Shown here: positions 13,201 to 22,722 of the stretch, in pieces
How the letters are laid out: the number at the start of each line of letters is the position of its first letter
Position numbering within the stretch: the stretch's first letter is position 1
IMG/VR virus record: IMGVR_UViG_3300030406_001500
Location: 1-32,156 of that record
Source of the DNA: a virus
Strand: one strand, 5' to 3'
DNA: 32,156 nucleotides
Position numbers and translations under genes: made by a program
Notes under the pieces: model-generated
The model's database searches: none
Told to the model about the DNA's origin: nothing
The model's input: only the letters and a program-made list of their open reading frames with translations

Positions 13201-14221
13201 TGGTTGTGGGGACAAGACTTTCTCCCTGAAGAGCAACATAGCCATCTGGCGTCTGCCTTGCGAGTCCCGATTGGACTGCCTCTAGAAGTTCAGATCGAAC
13301 AATTTCGTTAGACAATGCCTGAGGATCGTGGTAAACCTTCTGTCCTAGTTTGTTATACCCAAGACGCCCCTGCCTAGAAGCCCACACTTCAGCAAGCCCT
13401 CGGGCCACGCCCTCGGACATATCTCCAGTTTCCATCAGGGCAACCGTTCTCTGATCGACAAGCCTTCGGGTGTAGTCATCAGCGTACTTGCCGGGGACAG
13501 TCAACTGGGGCCAGCGGGCACCGATTGCTCCTCCGAATACTGCCGACGAACCGATAGCCAGCGGGATGTCTTCCATTGAGTAGGTGTCGGAGATGCCAGC
13601 ACGCAAGAACTCCACGGGCGTATCCGCTGTTGCAGAGAGAAGTCCACCTCGAATAGCACCCTGAGTACGAGACAGGCGGCCCAACTGAATAGCCGTGCCT
13701 CCAACCTGAGTAGCCTTTGTGCCCAGACCAATTGGTGCCGCCATGCCCCAAGTAGCGGCGGTTGCTCCCAGATATACTGGATCAATTAGACCCGCAGCAA
13801 TCAGGGCGACCGTTCCTCCAGAAGTGTTCTGAAGTTTACCTAGGTGCTTTTGATACTCCCTGATGTGATCCATTCTATAAATCAACTCAGACCTACTGCC
13901 TGCACTGATTAAGTCATCGTGATAATCAGACAAATCAGGGGCAAGCCTTTCTAGCATTCCGCTGGTTACTAGAAAATCTTCTTCATCCTCGTGCTCCATG
14001 ACGCTGCCAATCCACCTGCCAAGATCCCCGGTAAGGGTGTTGTAGTAGGTTGACTCCCCAAAGGCCTCGAAGAAACCTGAGTATCCTTCTTCCTCCGCAC
14101 GGGCTACATCAATTGCTTTCATTCGTGCGGTAACACTAGTATCCACATCAGAAATATAACCAATACCGCTTCGATTAATCTGATCTTCTTCTAGTCGGTT
14201 TGCGCCAAAAGGATCAATCAT
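10298..14221 (-). CDS. internal virion protein D (T7 gp16-like ejectosome component)
   Basis: At 1307 residues it nearly equals T7 gp16 (1318) and holds the same place between gp15 and the fibre. It would be ejected at infection to help form the DNA conduit across the envelope. Hydrophobic segments occur near residues 145-175 (GGTVALIAAGLIDPVYLGAT) and near 1160-1175 (TGSLAMGSLAYYAQTHL). A region near 1090-1140 has the FQFKTFAIAASTEQLGYNLR pattern common to these proteins. T7 gp16 has an N-terminal lytic transglycosylase, but here the first 150 residues show no such ExxxxxGxxQ/SxxxA motif set. The ATG overlaps the gp15 TGA (ATGA), so the two are translationally coupled. Confidence 0.88.
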   Translation of the reverse strand: MIDPFGANRLEEDQINRSGIGYISDVDTSVTARMKAIDVARAEEEGYSGFFEAFGESTYYNTLTGDLGRWIGSVMEHEDEEDFLVTSGMLERLAPDLSDYHDDLISAGSRSELIYRMDHIREYQKHLGKLQNTSGGTVALIAAGLIDPVYLGATAATWGMAAPIGLGTKATQVGGTAIQLGRLSRTQGAIRGGLLSATADTPVEFLRAGISDTYSMEDIPLAIGSSAVFGGAIGARWPQLTVPGKYADDYTRRLVDQRTVALMETGDMSEGVARGLAEVWASRQGRLGYNKLGQKVYHDPQALSNEIVRSELLEAVQSGLARQTPDGYVALQGESLVPTTNTPNGYAIELDRIDGEIELTVEQINANVAAIRERVNKLTGKKLDEAAEETGVIGRGEGRTVQDIRDDIIEVETQVANELAEAEGMALQRQRDQLESNWIEDDASREVARNFQEETGESIDDALARIETYDPNKEDRTLLAKTVDFVFALPVIGQPTSQLLASANLKVRRFATLVMEDGLRRTRMPLSTMADWEIRKKVGAYYRKMDLLREKIRQEANLPAKTGWVGTVNSRILTALRSDQELEEGALKDAVTYLRSVFEEGRLRGIKEGTLDESIIANPHYFPRTPNSPYMRVLYDEALKRDGNTDALTDFVANALISGSNNLSDRQAKILANRWIEMAINPMDYKSGRIANTKAWNALKNNLEQELVKDGVDGIKMDQSLFDEFMDVISPVKGNTSPVRMGKGRLQFDENYSQDGLTFSDLLDGNIDEAVERYERSIIGNVYWRKVVDNLAEEGEAAPGYTPDEVIAWMNSGQRKKLKSREEKSIRYAHAHMNSVPNVVMGKGEWNKVLRRAQDLGYVAKMASGGFAQAVEFYQLIAFNGLHGVEAFGTAITNLKREMKGGVTGKGRLKHDLLSELEAAVGRGTTYLRRAHRSRMEDSMDFSGFAADAPRSEGAPSGGMFSQRRKESLKALASRSMEKMRAVTYTGAGAGIGPIDTVLSRAAMDSSLQHFVNLFWKISKKGGIGVFKEGHESGVVRRLRDLGLSDEDITKLIAQFKKPGTVKYGRNYRGGRKVRQLSLDDWDDQALADRFSFALYRHCNKLVQRTGQGTIPVWLDNPVGRVIFQFKTFAIAASTEQLGYNLRRLDHQSLHYFTGSLAMGSLAYYAQTHLRALGMEESHREEYLENALTNERIVASGFLRAGWTSVLPNWIDSLAYLVSPSGEGVFTGYGSYASGLGEGLIDGNPVGSMLNSGGEFAKSLIRNITAGEPITQQDLKKLKEIIPLQNMMFIHQALNRMIQNSGLPVRD

Positions 14222-17200
14222 TTAATAAGCCCCATTTTCTTTATTTGCTCAGGCCCAAGGAAGTCAAGCCAGTAAGCCTGTTCTTCTGGCGGGAGATAAT
14301 CATAATACTCTTTAAACATTTCCGGGCCCGGAAGGGAGTCTCGGTTCATCGCACTATTGAGGCCGCGAATAACCTCTTCTTTATCCGCCCCCTTTTGTCC
14401 TTCCCAGTAATTCTCTAACTCACTGTCCTTTTCCTGTGCCGTCCGGATTTCGTCGGAGTCGAGAGCCCAGAGTTCCAAAGCAGAGTTCATGTCGATAGGG
14501 GTGCCAATGACTGCCGAACCCCGCTCGGACACGATCCGGTACTGAGTCGGTACCTGACCTTCAATCCCTCCAGCATTATAGGGCTCAAGTATAAGGGTTT
14601 CTCCGCGTAGTTCGGGGTACTTTTCCAGAATAAACTCTTTAGCATTTCCCCATTTAAGCCCATAATTTACGGACGTTATAAACTCTTGAAACGTGGGGCT
14701 CATTAGGTTTGCGTTTTTGGCGACCCCTCTATCAGTATCTTCGTTAACAGTATACCTTAGCCTCTGGGTTGCAAGACTCTTTTTAATCCAAACTCCTCCC
14801 TCAAGAGTCCAGTGTTTGCGGATAGATGCTTCGATTGCGTCTTTTCTCTGCTGAAGGGTACCTGCACGAGACATAGATGCGAGCCTAGTTGCCCACCCAG
14901 AGACAGCACTATAGTTAGCCCCACGTGCAATAAACACAACACCCAAATCTTCTTTACTTGGAGTGTGTGTAATTTCAAGCCTATCGAGGGAAGTTGTGTC
15001 AGCAGCGTGAATAAGATCAAGGGCAGCCAAGTGAACCGACGACCGGGAGAGTTGATTTGGGGTTACTCTTCCTCCAGTTCCGTGGAATATTTCTGGGTTT
15101 TCGGCAATAAAGGTTGCCCTTTCCAGATACGCCAACTCCTCTCCCTGAAAGATAGCACCTTCGTTTCCGTTCTTACGGGCAGACAGGTAGACCTCTCTCA
15201 TTTGGTCAAACTCTGTCAAGTAGGTAACGTACTTAGCGAGTTCGGGGTTCTCGGCCAGAAGTTCTGCGTTACGGTTTGACCTCTCTGTTGCCTCTTCGGA
15301 ATTAGGGTCAATCAAAATCTGATCTATGTTTTCGGCGTACTCGCCAATCACTGACCTAGCAGAAGAAGGGAGTGCTCTGTATTGGGTTACCCCAAGGCTG
15401 AACGTCTCCATTTCTGCCTTAAATTCTGAGGGCAACTGCCCTGTTTCCACTGCAATTCTTGCGATTCTTTGTCCTCGCCAAGCCCGTGCTGTGTCAAAGT
15501 TAAGGCCCTCAAGTCCGGGCTCCGCCTCTACAGCAACCTTTCTTTGTGCGAGGCGGGCCTCACTAAACGAATCGGGGACCCCATCTCCGTCGGAATCTAC
15601 GTCAGGACGCAGGGAAGATAGGTACATTCCATAAGCAGAGTCTGGGGTATTAGAGATAAGTTTATACTGTTCGTCTGCGATTCCCTGCTGCGCTTGCTCC
15701 CACATTTCTTTGTAACCAATAGTGATGTCTTGGTTCCCACCCTTTAGTGTGATCTTCCCGTCCTCTTCCGTTGCTTCAAATCGTTGGCCGTTATTAGAGT
15801 AGCCGTCATTGTAAGTTTGGCTTATAACTTTGTAATATTCGTCATAAGTTCCCCCCTGAGTTGCCATTGTAGTAGCAAGGGTGGATGCATTTTCTTGGAC
15901 CATGTCTTCGTGAATACGAGAGACTTCCGTAGGAGTCGGATACAGCCCGTCTTGGAATGACAACATTTCTCTAACGAGGGCTCGTTCGGTCGCGGTATCC
16001 TTGATCTTCTCGTCCCTGTCGGCTCCCCGTATGTTTAGAAGAATATCTCTTTCGGTCAGTCGAATGCCCATATCATTAAAGGCTCTAATTCCATCTCTAA
16101 TATTGAGGTACTCTTCAGTTTCAATGGAATCTACAGGAGGGCGGACAGAGCCAAGAACTCGAATTATGCTGCCGAGATTAGTGTTATGCAGGTCAGTATC
16201 TACCGCAAGTTCGAGGCCTACCAGATCCCGCGAAATGTCTTCAGCCGTAGGGATAGGGCCTCCCCTAAGAATTTGATCCCTGTATTGCTCTTGCAAACGG
16301 TAGATTTCAATTTTCTGGGAAGTCTTAAGGCTGCCCTTCCAATACTGTCCGCCCCATCGGTCAAAGAAAGACCGCTTTCTCATCTCTGAGGCAAGAACCG
16401 GGTTGTCTCCCGCTATATTCTCAATAAGACCAGAAGAAAGGTAGTCTTCGTAGGAATGGGGTTTATTGGTATAGAAGTAATTGTGGAGGTCTTGGTTGTC
16501 CTCGTGGCTTAACTTGTCAGTCCAATTATTGTGCTGTGCACGCAGGGCTGAATAACTGTTCCGAGCACGGTTAATAGCCTCAGGATGATTAGAAACAGAG
16601 TAACTATACCAGTTAACAAACTCATCTTCAGTCATGTCGGGGTGGCTCCGCATGACTTCCCCAATATTCAGAAGGTCTCTTCGGGTTTCTGTCTGAGAGG
16701 CGATTTCAATTACATCTCTAGCGTCGCTCCATGCAGCCTGCCACGCCTGCGAGTTGAAGAGTTTGGCCCCGCTTCCGCCTTCAAGATTCTTATAAGCAAG
16801 TTCCAAAGCCCGGCTGTATGTCTCGGGGTTGCTGAGATCCTTAATAATTCGATCTCTCATATTGGCAACCGCACGTGTCATGCCGATTGTTTCCGCTTCT
16901 AGTTCAAGCGTGCTTTCGAGGTCAACCATTAGCCTATCGACATGGTTCCTCATTACAAGTTGAGCGGCAAGAGATTCTTCTGGCTCTAGGGTAAACCCGT
17001 TAATAGACATTTCTGCTTCAGGATTTACCTGAAGGTCGTCTCCTAGGGACATTGCAGAAACATCTTCGCGGAAAGAATCTTCCCTATCTCCGGCAGCCGT
17101 TCGAGCAAACCCATAGGATGTATTGACGGCTTCGTTTGTCAAGTACATCCGATGCTCGTGTGCTGCTTGGACTATCTTGGCGTCTGTACGCTGCTTGGAC

Positions 17201-17793
17201 GCACGGGACATTGAGTGAAAGACCTGCATTTCAAACGGATCGGTCATTCCCCTTGTGCTGACAAACTCCGCCTGCATGTCTCTGTACGCTTGATCCCACT
17301 GGAGTTCGGTCATAGCAGGATCTTTAGTAATCATCTCGTTATACTTGATGTTTACATGCCGCTCCCACGCTCCAGCCGCGAGGTACCCGCTGGCCTTTCG
17401 GGCTCCGTAGATAAACCAAGGGTTGTCCTCTGGGCCGATCTCTCCGTCGGCAACCAACTGAGCCATCGTCTTCTGAGAGTTCATTACCATGGCTTCGCCC
17501 GCAGCGGCAGCCTGTTCGTTCCTCTGTTCAATAATAGGATTAAATGCTTCTTGTAGCCCCTTCTGAAGAACATCAAGCCTAGGGCTAAAGGAAGCCAATT
17601 GATCTCCATAACGGGTCAAAGCAGAGGCCAACTGTTGATTTGCGTTGGGTCCCGACGGAGGGGGAGCAGGTCCCGGCATAGCGGTGGGTGCCGCAGGTGC
17701 TTGGTTACCCGGCCTAACGAAGGTACTAACAGGAGAAGCCGTGGGATTCAACTGAATGTTCGCCGGTTCTTCTACTCGTTTCTGCTTAGCCAT
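14218..17793 (-). CDS. internal virion protein C (T7 gp15-like), enlarged
   Basis: The order gp14-gp15-gp16, a mostly helical acidic composition and a Pro/Ala-rich flexible N-terminus (AAPTAMPGPAPPPSGPNANQ near residues 32-51) support this call. The start is MAKQKRVEEPANIQLNPTAS. The protein has 1191 residues against 747 in T7, so several hundred residues are added. A DVDSDGDGVPDSFSEARLAQ segment near residues 715-734 looks like a calcium-binding thrombospondin type 3-like loop. It should line the internal core and be ejected with gp14 and gp16. AGGA precedes ATG 17793. The gp15 call rests more on synteny than on motifs. Confidence 0.82.
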   Translation of the reverse strand: MAKQKRVEEPANIQLNPTASPVSTFVRPGNQAPAAPTAMPGPAPPPSGPNANQQLASALTRYGDQLASFSPRLDVLQKGLQEAFNPIIEQRNEQAAAAGEAMVMNSQKTMAQLVADGEIGPEDNPWFIYGARKASGYLAAGAWERHVNIKYNEMITKDPAMTELQWDQAYRDMQAEFVSTRGMTDPFEMQVFHSMSRASKQRTDAKIVQAAHEHRMYLTNEAVNTSYGFARTAAGDREDSFREDVSAMSLGDDLQVNPEAEMSINGFTLEPEESLAAQLVMRNHVDRLMVDLESTLELEAETIGMTRAVANMRDRIIKDLSNPETYSRALELAYKNLEGGSGAKLFNSQAWQAAWSDARDVIEIASQTETRRDLLNIGEVMRSHPDMTEDEFVNWYSYSVSNHPEAINRARNSYSALRAQHNNWTDKLSHEDNQDLHNYFYTNKPHSYEDYLSSGLIENIAGDNPVLASEMRKRSFFDRWGGQYWKGSLKTSQKIEIYRLQEQYRDQILRGGPIPTAEDISRDLVGLELAVDTDLHNTNLGSIIRVLGSVRPPVDSIETEEYLNIRDGIRAFNDMGIRLTERDILLNIRGADRDEKIKDTATERALVREMLSFQDGLYPTPTEVSRIHEDMVQENASTLATTMATQGGTYDEYYKVISQTYNDGYSNNGQRFEATEEDGKITLKGGNQDITIGYKEMWEQAQQGIADEQYKLISNTPDSAYGMYLSSLRPDVDSDGDGVPDSFSEARLAQRKVAVEAEPGLEGLNFDTARAWRGQRIARIAVETGQLPSEFKAEMETFSLGVTQYRALPSSARSVIGEYAENIDQILIDPNSEEATERSNRNAELLAENPELAKYVTYLTEFDQMREVYLSARKNGNEGAIFQGEELAYLERATFIAENPEIFHGTGGRVTPNQLSRSSVHLAALDLIHAADTTSLDRLEITHTPSKEDLGVVFIARGANYSAVSGWATRLASMSRAGTLQQRKDAIEASIRKHWTLEGGVWIKKSLATQRLRYTVNEDTDRGVAKNANLMSPTFQEFITSVNYGLKWGNAKEFILEKYPELRGETLILEPYNAGGIEGQVPTQYRIVSERGSAVIGTPIDMNSALELWALDSDEIRTAQEKDSELENYWEGQKGADKEEVIRGLNSAMNRDSLPGPEMFKEYYDYLPPEEQAYWLDFLGPEQIKKMGLIK

Positions 17794-17811
17794 TGCTTAA
17801 TCCTGATTACA

Positions 17812-18609
17812 TCAAAAGTTAAAAGTGTAAGTCGGTGCCGGTGGGGTGCTTTGCTGATAATATTGACCGAAACTGCCAAGCCCTCCGCTGATGCCGCCCA
17901 GAATAGAGTTGTAAGCGGTATTCATTCCTTGCGTTGCTCCGGCCTGAGCCTGAATAGCGTAAGGAGCCCAAGTGGGGGCATTAACCATACCCGCCGGTGA
18001 CGGAATAGCAACACCCGGCTGCGGAGTGGGGGCTGCCTGATTAATAGTTGATTGTGCAGCAGCCTGAAGGCCTTCGGCTCTCCTTTGGGCTGCGTTTGCA
18101 TTCCACTCTAGATTAGTGAGGGCCGTCTCTTCTTTGACGTACATGGCTCTCAAAGCCTCTCGCTGCTCTGCCTCTACAGAAGCACCCTCTACTCCTCGGG
18201 CAGCAGCGTTTATGGTTCGCGTGCCCGATGCCCGATTAAACGTCAACCACACATCCTGAAGGGAAGCCATGGTAGCCTGCCTAAGTTGCAAGAGCCCCGT
18301 CTGCAAGTCAGAGATTTGTCCGCTGTAGTCCTTGCTGACAGAAGCAATGGTTTCTTCCCACCGATTCTGCTGGAAATCAATAAGTTCCTGTCGATACTCT
18401 ACGTTCCGCTGGTACTCATTCCACTTCCACTCTTCTTGCCTATTAAGGAAATCTACCTGCTGGTTGTACTCCTGCATTGCGCCCTGATAACCAGCGACAG
18501 CCGCTTGATTTGCGTAGGCTGCTTGGGCTTGGCCGTTCTGGTACCCCATGTATGCCTGAGCACCGGCAAGACCAAGGCCTCCAACCAGCATTGTAGTAGG
18601 TTCGCACAT
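17812..18609 (-). CDS. internal virion protein B (T7 gp14-like)
   Basis: The N-terminus MCEPTTMLVGGLGLAGAQAY followed by a long Gln/Ala/Asn-rich helix (QAQAAYANQAAVAGYQGAMQ) is typical of gp14-type core proteins, which start MC..., insert in a membrane and form the outer-membrane part of the ejection channel. Residues about 55-185 are a long charged helical region. The C-terminal 70 residues are Pro/Gly/Ala-rich and disordered. Its 265 residues compare with 196 in T7. AAGGA lies before ATG 18609, directly after the gp13 stop. Confidence 0.85.
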   Translation of the reverse strand: MCEPTTMLVGGLGLAGAQAYMGYQNGQAQAAYANQAAVAGYQGAMQEYNQQVDFLNRQEEWKWNEYQRNVEYRQELIDFQQNRWEETIASVSKDYSGQISDLQTGLLQLRQATMASLQDVWLTFNRASGTRTINAAARGVEGASVEAEQREALRAMYVKEETALTNLEWNANAAQRRAEGLQAAAQSTINQAAPTPQPGVAIPSPAGMVNAPTWAPYAIQAQAGATQGMNTAYNSILGGISGGLGSFGQYYQQSTPPAPTYTFNF

Positions 18610-19089
18610 TTAAATAATCCTTACAAATTCCAAGAAGGGACGCTGCTCGTAACCGTGGTCTGGTATTTCACGAACAAACGAAAACCCAAGCCACTTCAGC
18701 CATCTTATGTGTAGTTTATTTCTTTTATCTATAGTATTATACACAACGTCATAGCCCCTAGTCGCCGTGCGTATCCAGTGAGAACACTCCCTTAGAAACT
18801 GAACTCTTACGTCTTTAATACCGGGAGTTCCTAGGAGCCATATTCTACCCCTATTTAATCCCTCGTCAAACTCAGGGACAACCCCCCACATAGCCACGGG
18901 TATATCGGGGTTTTGTATTACAGTAAACGGGGGCTCTGAGTATATAAACCCAGCCTGCATTGCTTCAATAGGAGACCAATTATGGCTGGCCCTGATTTCC
19001 TCAACGTCAGCCTGCCGCATATTGTCTGCAATTATTTGACAGTCTTCCGGTAAAGACTCTCTTACGTAACCCTGTGTACCCTGTGGCAT
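18610..19089 (-). CDS. internal virion protein A (T7 gp13-like, GNAT-type fold)
   Basis: The 159 residues resemble the gp13/DUF2833 family. The start is MPQGTQGYVRESLPEDCQII, followed by IPVAMWGVVPEFDE and RGRIWLLGTPGI, then a C-terminal block (RNKLHIRWLKWLGFSFVREI) that looks like the N-acetyltransferase fold. In T7, gp13 is needed for correct internal core formation rather than acetylation. T7 gp13 has 138 residues. I chose ATG 19089, 4 bases after the gp12 stop with AAGAGA upstream, over a longer in-frame start at 19158 that would overlap gp12 by 65 bases. Confidence 0.85.
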   Translation of the reverse strand: MPQGTQGYVRESLPEDCQIIADNMRQADVEEIRASHNWSPIEAMQAGFIYSEPPFTVIQNPDIPVAMWGVVPEFDEGLNRGRIWLLGTPGIKDVRVQFLRECSHWIRTATRGYDVVYNTIDKRNKLHIRWLKWLGFSFVREIPDHGYEQRPFLEFVRII

Positions 19090-19093
19090 TCTC

Positions 19094-22000
19094 TTACATC
19101 TTTCTGCTTCTAGTTGAGAAGTTAGCCTCAAACTCCGCGGACTCCAAACGAGGGCCAATCGGTGAGGATGATGATGCCTGTATTGTAACAGACTCGCTTT
19201 CCGAAAAGATTGGGAATTTAAACTCGCCGGTTCCCAAGGTCATTGTACCCAAGGTTGTATCAGGTGACCCAAGAATTTTACCGCTAAATGAATGGGAGTA
19301 TTTAGTTCCGTCGGCCTGAGTAACCGAGATATCAAAGGGCCCACTATTGCTGTAAATAAGGCTGCCGTATCTCAACTGGTGGCGGCCCTCAATAGCAGGG
19401 GATTTTCCTCCGGTGTTGGAACTAGGCTTGAATAGTGGCTTGGAGAAGGTGTAGGACATATCAAAGGATTCGCCTATGCACCATGTTCTCTTGTCTACAT
19501 CAGGAGAAGTTGAGGACCAATCTCCCTTAAATCCTATTTGGTCTCCCGCGGTAAAAGCAACAGGAACCCCTATCTCTACATTATTCTTAGAGACAATTCG
19601 GTATTGATTCCTAGGTTCAGGGTTGGTTTGATCGGTGTCCCCAATTGCGACATCGTCTTTGAGCGTAAACTCGTGTGGAAGAACAACATACGTTATATCC
19701 GTGGATGCCGAGTAAGCAGCCGCAACGACATCATCGTTAGTGAGTTTTCTATCCAGACGAATAAGATACTCCTGCCCGTCTTCTGTTCGGTTGGGCTGGA
19801 AATTAATTTTAGATAAGAACAGCCGGTAAGAAACATTTCCGCCTATAGTTTTGTTTGAGTGAGTAATGTAGGCAGTTTCGCCTATAAATTCTACGTTGTG
19901 AATTATGCTACCGGGAAATTGGTACTTACTCCACGCAAACTGCTCTCTGCCCTGCCCTGTTTCAAAGTAGTTAAAGCAATACAAGGTATCTTTGTTCTGG
20001 TCAGCCAAGCACAGAATGACGTTTTCCTGAGACGCTGACGCCATCTTGGTGATATTGCCCTTAATATACGTTGGGATATGAGCGGTAATATCGTTAGAAG
20101 AAAATGTCAGGTTGCTCTCTCTGTTGGAGTACCACTCTCTGAGGCCGCTTGAATCTCCACGTTTAAACGGGAAGAAGACTGACCCTCCCTGAGTAATGGG
20201 AATAGCCTCTTTACTTGTTTCAAATGAGGTAATCGGAGAAATAGCAATAGTGGATGGGGCTAGAACAGGCTCTCCGTAGGCTAAGAACTGAGTCTGGTCA
20301 GCAAGGAGAAGGAGCCGATCTTCAAACGGTAGGAGATTTCTAAGAACGGAAACTTGGGCTGACGTTGATGCTACATCAATGGGGTCTGAATCCAAAAGAG
20401 TTGTAACCGTAGTCCGATAGAAATTCCAAATATCCCCGCTTTCTGACATACACACGTTTTCGTCTGTAGCAAACACAAGACGGTTATTGTGGAACGTCAT
20501 GGCATTAATCGTGTTTACCCTTTCGCCACTCTTGTTAATAAATGTAGGCCTAGGGTTTGTATCCTCATCCCCCGCTCGTCTATATTTCCACATATATGCG
20601 GAGTAGGCATTGGGATCTTCAGGTGCTGTGTAGGCAGGCTGTCCGTAAGCCGCGTCGGCGGACTCCGGTGTCTTTCCATTTGCGGTTTTAACTAGCCAAG
20701 TTCCGTCAGCCTGTCTGATGAGGATAAGAGGCATTCCGTACTCGTGGTAAATTCCGTAATTTGTAAAGGGTTTCGGGCACTCTGCCCAGCGACCTTCGTA
20801 TAGAGTCACGGGCTTATCAGGAGCAGCCCCGTAGGGGGGAGAATCAGAGTAATATAAAATCCTTTTAGTGCCAAGAAACTCTACCCAATAATCGTCTTCC
20901 TCAGACGACGGGGAAGAGGTGACTTCGACTTTGCGGCCCCCAAACCAAGGCCAGCCGTATTGAAATGACATATCGGGAGCCCAATCGCCCGTCACGGGTT
21001 GGCTATTAACGTCATATCCAAGGAACTGAACAGGAGCACCCAAAGTAGTAACAGCGTCTTTATTGGACAGTTTAGAAAACGAATCAACAGAAGATTGCGA
21101 AAAAACCATAGAATCTTCTGTAGGTCCCTCTACAACAAGCGTATAGTCTCGGGGTTCATAGACACCATCCGTTGAGGGGAGAACGATTATGGTGTCCCCT
21201 AGGGCAGTTACTGTTATCCCTGTGGTTGACCAGAGAATTATTTGTTGAGAGATCGAAGCCAACTTTTCCGCAATAAACCCACAACTAAGATCGTCGGCTT
21301 CAGGATCGTAACTAACTGTTGTAGTCGTTTCAGACCCAACAACGCTAGAGGTTTGTCCGGTAGAAAGATTAGAGGGGGTAGTATATATTAGCGAGTACCC
21401 ATACGAACCTGATTGTTTAAATGTAATTTTGTAGGTCGCGTTATGCACTGCCTTTCTAATTTGAATAGTAGAGTGCTTACCTAGTTTTTCTTCTGCACCA
21501 AATGGTGGTCCACCCTTCCAGTCGTAGATGGGGTGCTCCTCGGGATACTTTTTAGTGTTCAACATTAGGGTAACATCCCCAACAGTTGAAAATTTAATAT
21601 CCGGCTCACGTTCGTCGCCTGCTGGAATTGCTTCTTCGGGCGGGAGGGGCCAATACGTACTATAGTCTATCGGTGCTAGGTACGACAGTAGCCTCTTTCT
21701 GTTGTTGTCTTCAATCGCCCCGTAATAGGAAGGGTCCCAATAGACTGTCTGAGGGTTTCCGTCAATATCGTGGACAAGAACTTCGGGCCTATACAGGTCG
21801 TCTGTGTACCCATGGTTATTCTGCTTTTGTACTACAGTTACAACGTATCGCTCGTTTGTGTCCCTATTGATAGTGTGGGTGTGGACTTTGTAGGGAGAAG
21901 AGACAGCGTCAATCCGGTTTCCTGAGGAATCCTTGAGTTCTGCAACGTGCTCAGAAGGTGCTCTTTTTTCTAGACCCCGAGTAACCGAAGGGTTAGCGTT

Positions 22001-22096
22001 GATCTGTTCTGTGCACTGGTTGTCAAACCTTAGGCTGTCAGATTGCTGAGTAACCCCGCCTACAAGATTAGGAACTGTAGTGTTGATTAGAGCCAT
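19094..22096 (-). CDS. tail tubular protein B / nozzle (T7 gp12-like)
   Basis: The N-terminus MALINTTVPNLVGGVTQQSD followed by SLRFDNQCTEQINANPSVTR is diagnostic of gp12-type nozzle proteins. The body is beta-rich. A region near residues 540-620 (FHNNRLVFATDENVCMSESG, then PFEDRLLLLADQTQFLAYGE) fits the beta-propeller that forms the tail tip. The protein has 1000 residues against 794 in T7, so insertions are likely. Its ATG shares a base with the gp11 stop (TAATG). Confidence 0.93.
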   Translation of the reverse strand: MALINTTVPNLVGGVTQQSDSLRFDNQCTEQINANPSVTRGLEKRAPSEHVAELKDSSGNRIDAVSSPYKVHTHTINRDTNERYVVTVVQKQNNHGYTDDLYRPEVLVHDIDGNPQTVYWDPSYYGAIEDNNRKRLLSYLAPIDYSTYWPLPPEEAIPAGDEREPDIKFSTVGDVTLMLNTKKYPEEHPIYDWKGGPPFGAEEKLGKHSTIQIRKAVHNATYKITFKQSGSYGYSLIYTTPSNLSTGQTSSVVGSETTTTVSYDPEADDLSCGFIAEKLASISQQIILWSTTGITVTALGDTIIVLPSTDGVYEPRDYTLVVEGPTEDSMVFSQSSVDSFSKLSNKDAVTTLGAPVQFLGYDVNSQPVTGDWAPDMSFQYGWPWFGGRKVEVTSSPSSEEDDYWVEFLGTKRILYYSDSPPYGAAPDKPVTLYEGRWAECPKPFTNYGIYHEYGMPLILIRQADGTWLVKTANGKTPESADAAYGQPAYTAPEDPNAYSAYMWKYRRAGDEDTNPRPTFINKSGERVNTINAMTFHNNRLVFATDENVCMSESGDIWNFYRTTVTTLLDSDPIDVASTSAQVSVLRNLLPFEDRLLLLADQTQFLAYGEPVLAPSTIAISPITSFETSKEAIPITQGGSVFFPFKRGDSSGLREWYSNRESNLTFSSNDITAHIPTYIKGNITKMASASQENVILCLADQNKDTLYCFNYFETGQGREQFAWSKYQFPGSIIHNVEFIGETAYITHSNKTIGGNVSYRLFLSKINFQPNRTEDGQEYLIRLDRKLTNDDVVAAAYSASTDITYVVLPHEFTLKDDVAIGDTDQTNPEPRNQYRIVSKNNVEIGVPVAFTAGDQIGFKGDWSSTSPDVDKRTWCIGESFDMSYTFSKPLFKPSSNTGGKSPAIEGRHQLRYGSLIYSNSGPFDISVTQADGTKYSHSFSGKILGSPDTTLGTMTLGTGEFKFPIFSESESVTIQASSSSPIGPRLESAEFEANFSTRSRKM

Positions 22097-22707
22097 TATC
22101 GTCCCACCCTGTTAATAACTGAATTTCTGTCGATAACACGGTATACATCGTAGTTATCAAAGATACTGTGCCCACTGGTGTTGCTCTCGAATTCCTTGAG
22201 GACTGCTAGGGCTCTGAACTCATCCATAGTGTTGAAACTATGGTGGTCGCCAGATCCCACGAATCGGTCCTGAAAGATTCTAGATGCTCGAATGGTAATG
22301 TACCTACGAGCGGGCTCCGGAAGTTCGTCCCACTCCAGTACATACATGACAGTTGCCTTGAGGGTGCCAGAGAAGGCATCTGTTTGTCCCTTTCGGTCGT
22401 AGAGATATGCTCCTCGTTGAACAATGTCATACGACCCAGTATGTTGAGGCTCAAGGTCAACCCTAACAACATTATCTGCCACTTTAATCCGATTACCATC
22501 GGCACCATCTGGAGTAAGAACAACCTCTCGAACCGTGTTAAAATGCCAACCCTGAGTCTGGACCTCCCGTGAAACTTCGGTCAGAGTATTCTGTGCGATT
22601 GAAGCGTCGGACTGGAGGGCGTCGTCTAGGGTAGACACCGGCGGTTCACCCACGGTACTAAGGATGGTGTTAACCGCGTCGATCTCAAGCGTTCTACTGG
22701 CAGCCAT
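22096..22707 (-). CDS. tail tubular protein A / head-tail adaptor (T7 gp11-like)
   Basis: The 203 residues begin MAASRTLEIDAVNTILSTVG and EPPVSTLDDALQSDASIAQN, then the WHFNTVREVVLTPDG block and the C-terminal LPEPARRYITIRASRIFQDR followed by FVGS. These are all typical of gp11 adaptors, which form a ring under the portal. The length matches T7 (196). ATG 22707 follows AAGGA. An in-frame extension to 22809 would read through the terminator hairpin and is rejected. It is coupled to gp12 by TAATG. Confidence 0.93.
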   Translation of the reverse strand: MAASRTLEIDAVNTILSTVGEPPVSTLDDALQSDASIAQNTLTEVSREVQTQGWHFNTVREVVLTPDGADGNRIKVADNVVRVDLEPQHTGSYDIVQRGAYLYDRKGQTDAFSGTLKATVMYVLEWDELPEPARRYITIRASRIFQDRFVGSGDHHSFNTMDEFRALAVLKEFESNTSGHSIFDNYDVYRVIDRNSVINRVGR

Positions 22708-22722
22708 TTGGATTTCCTTTTT

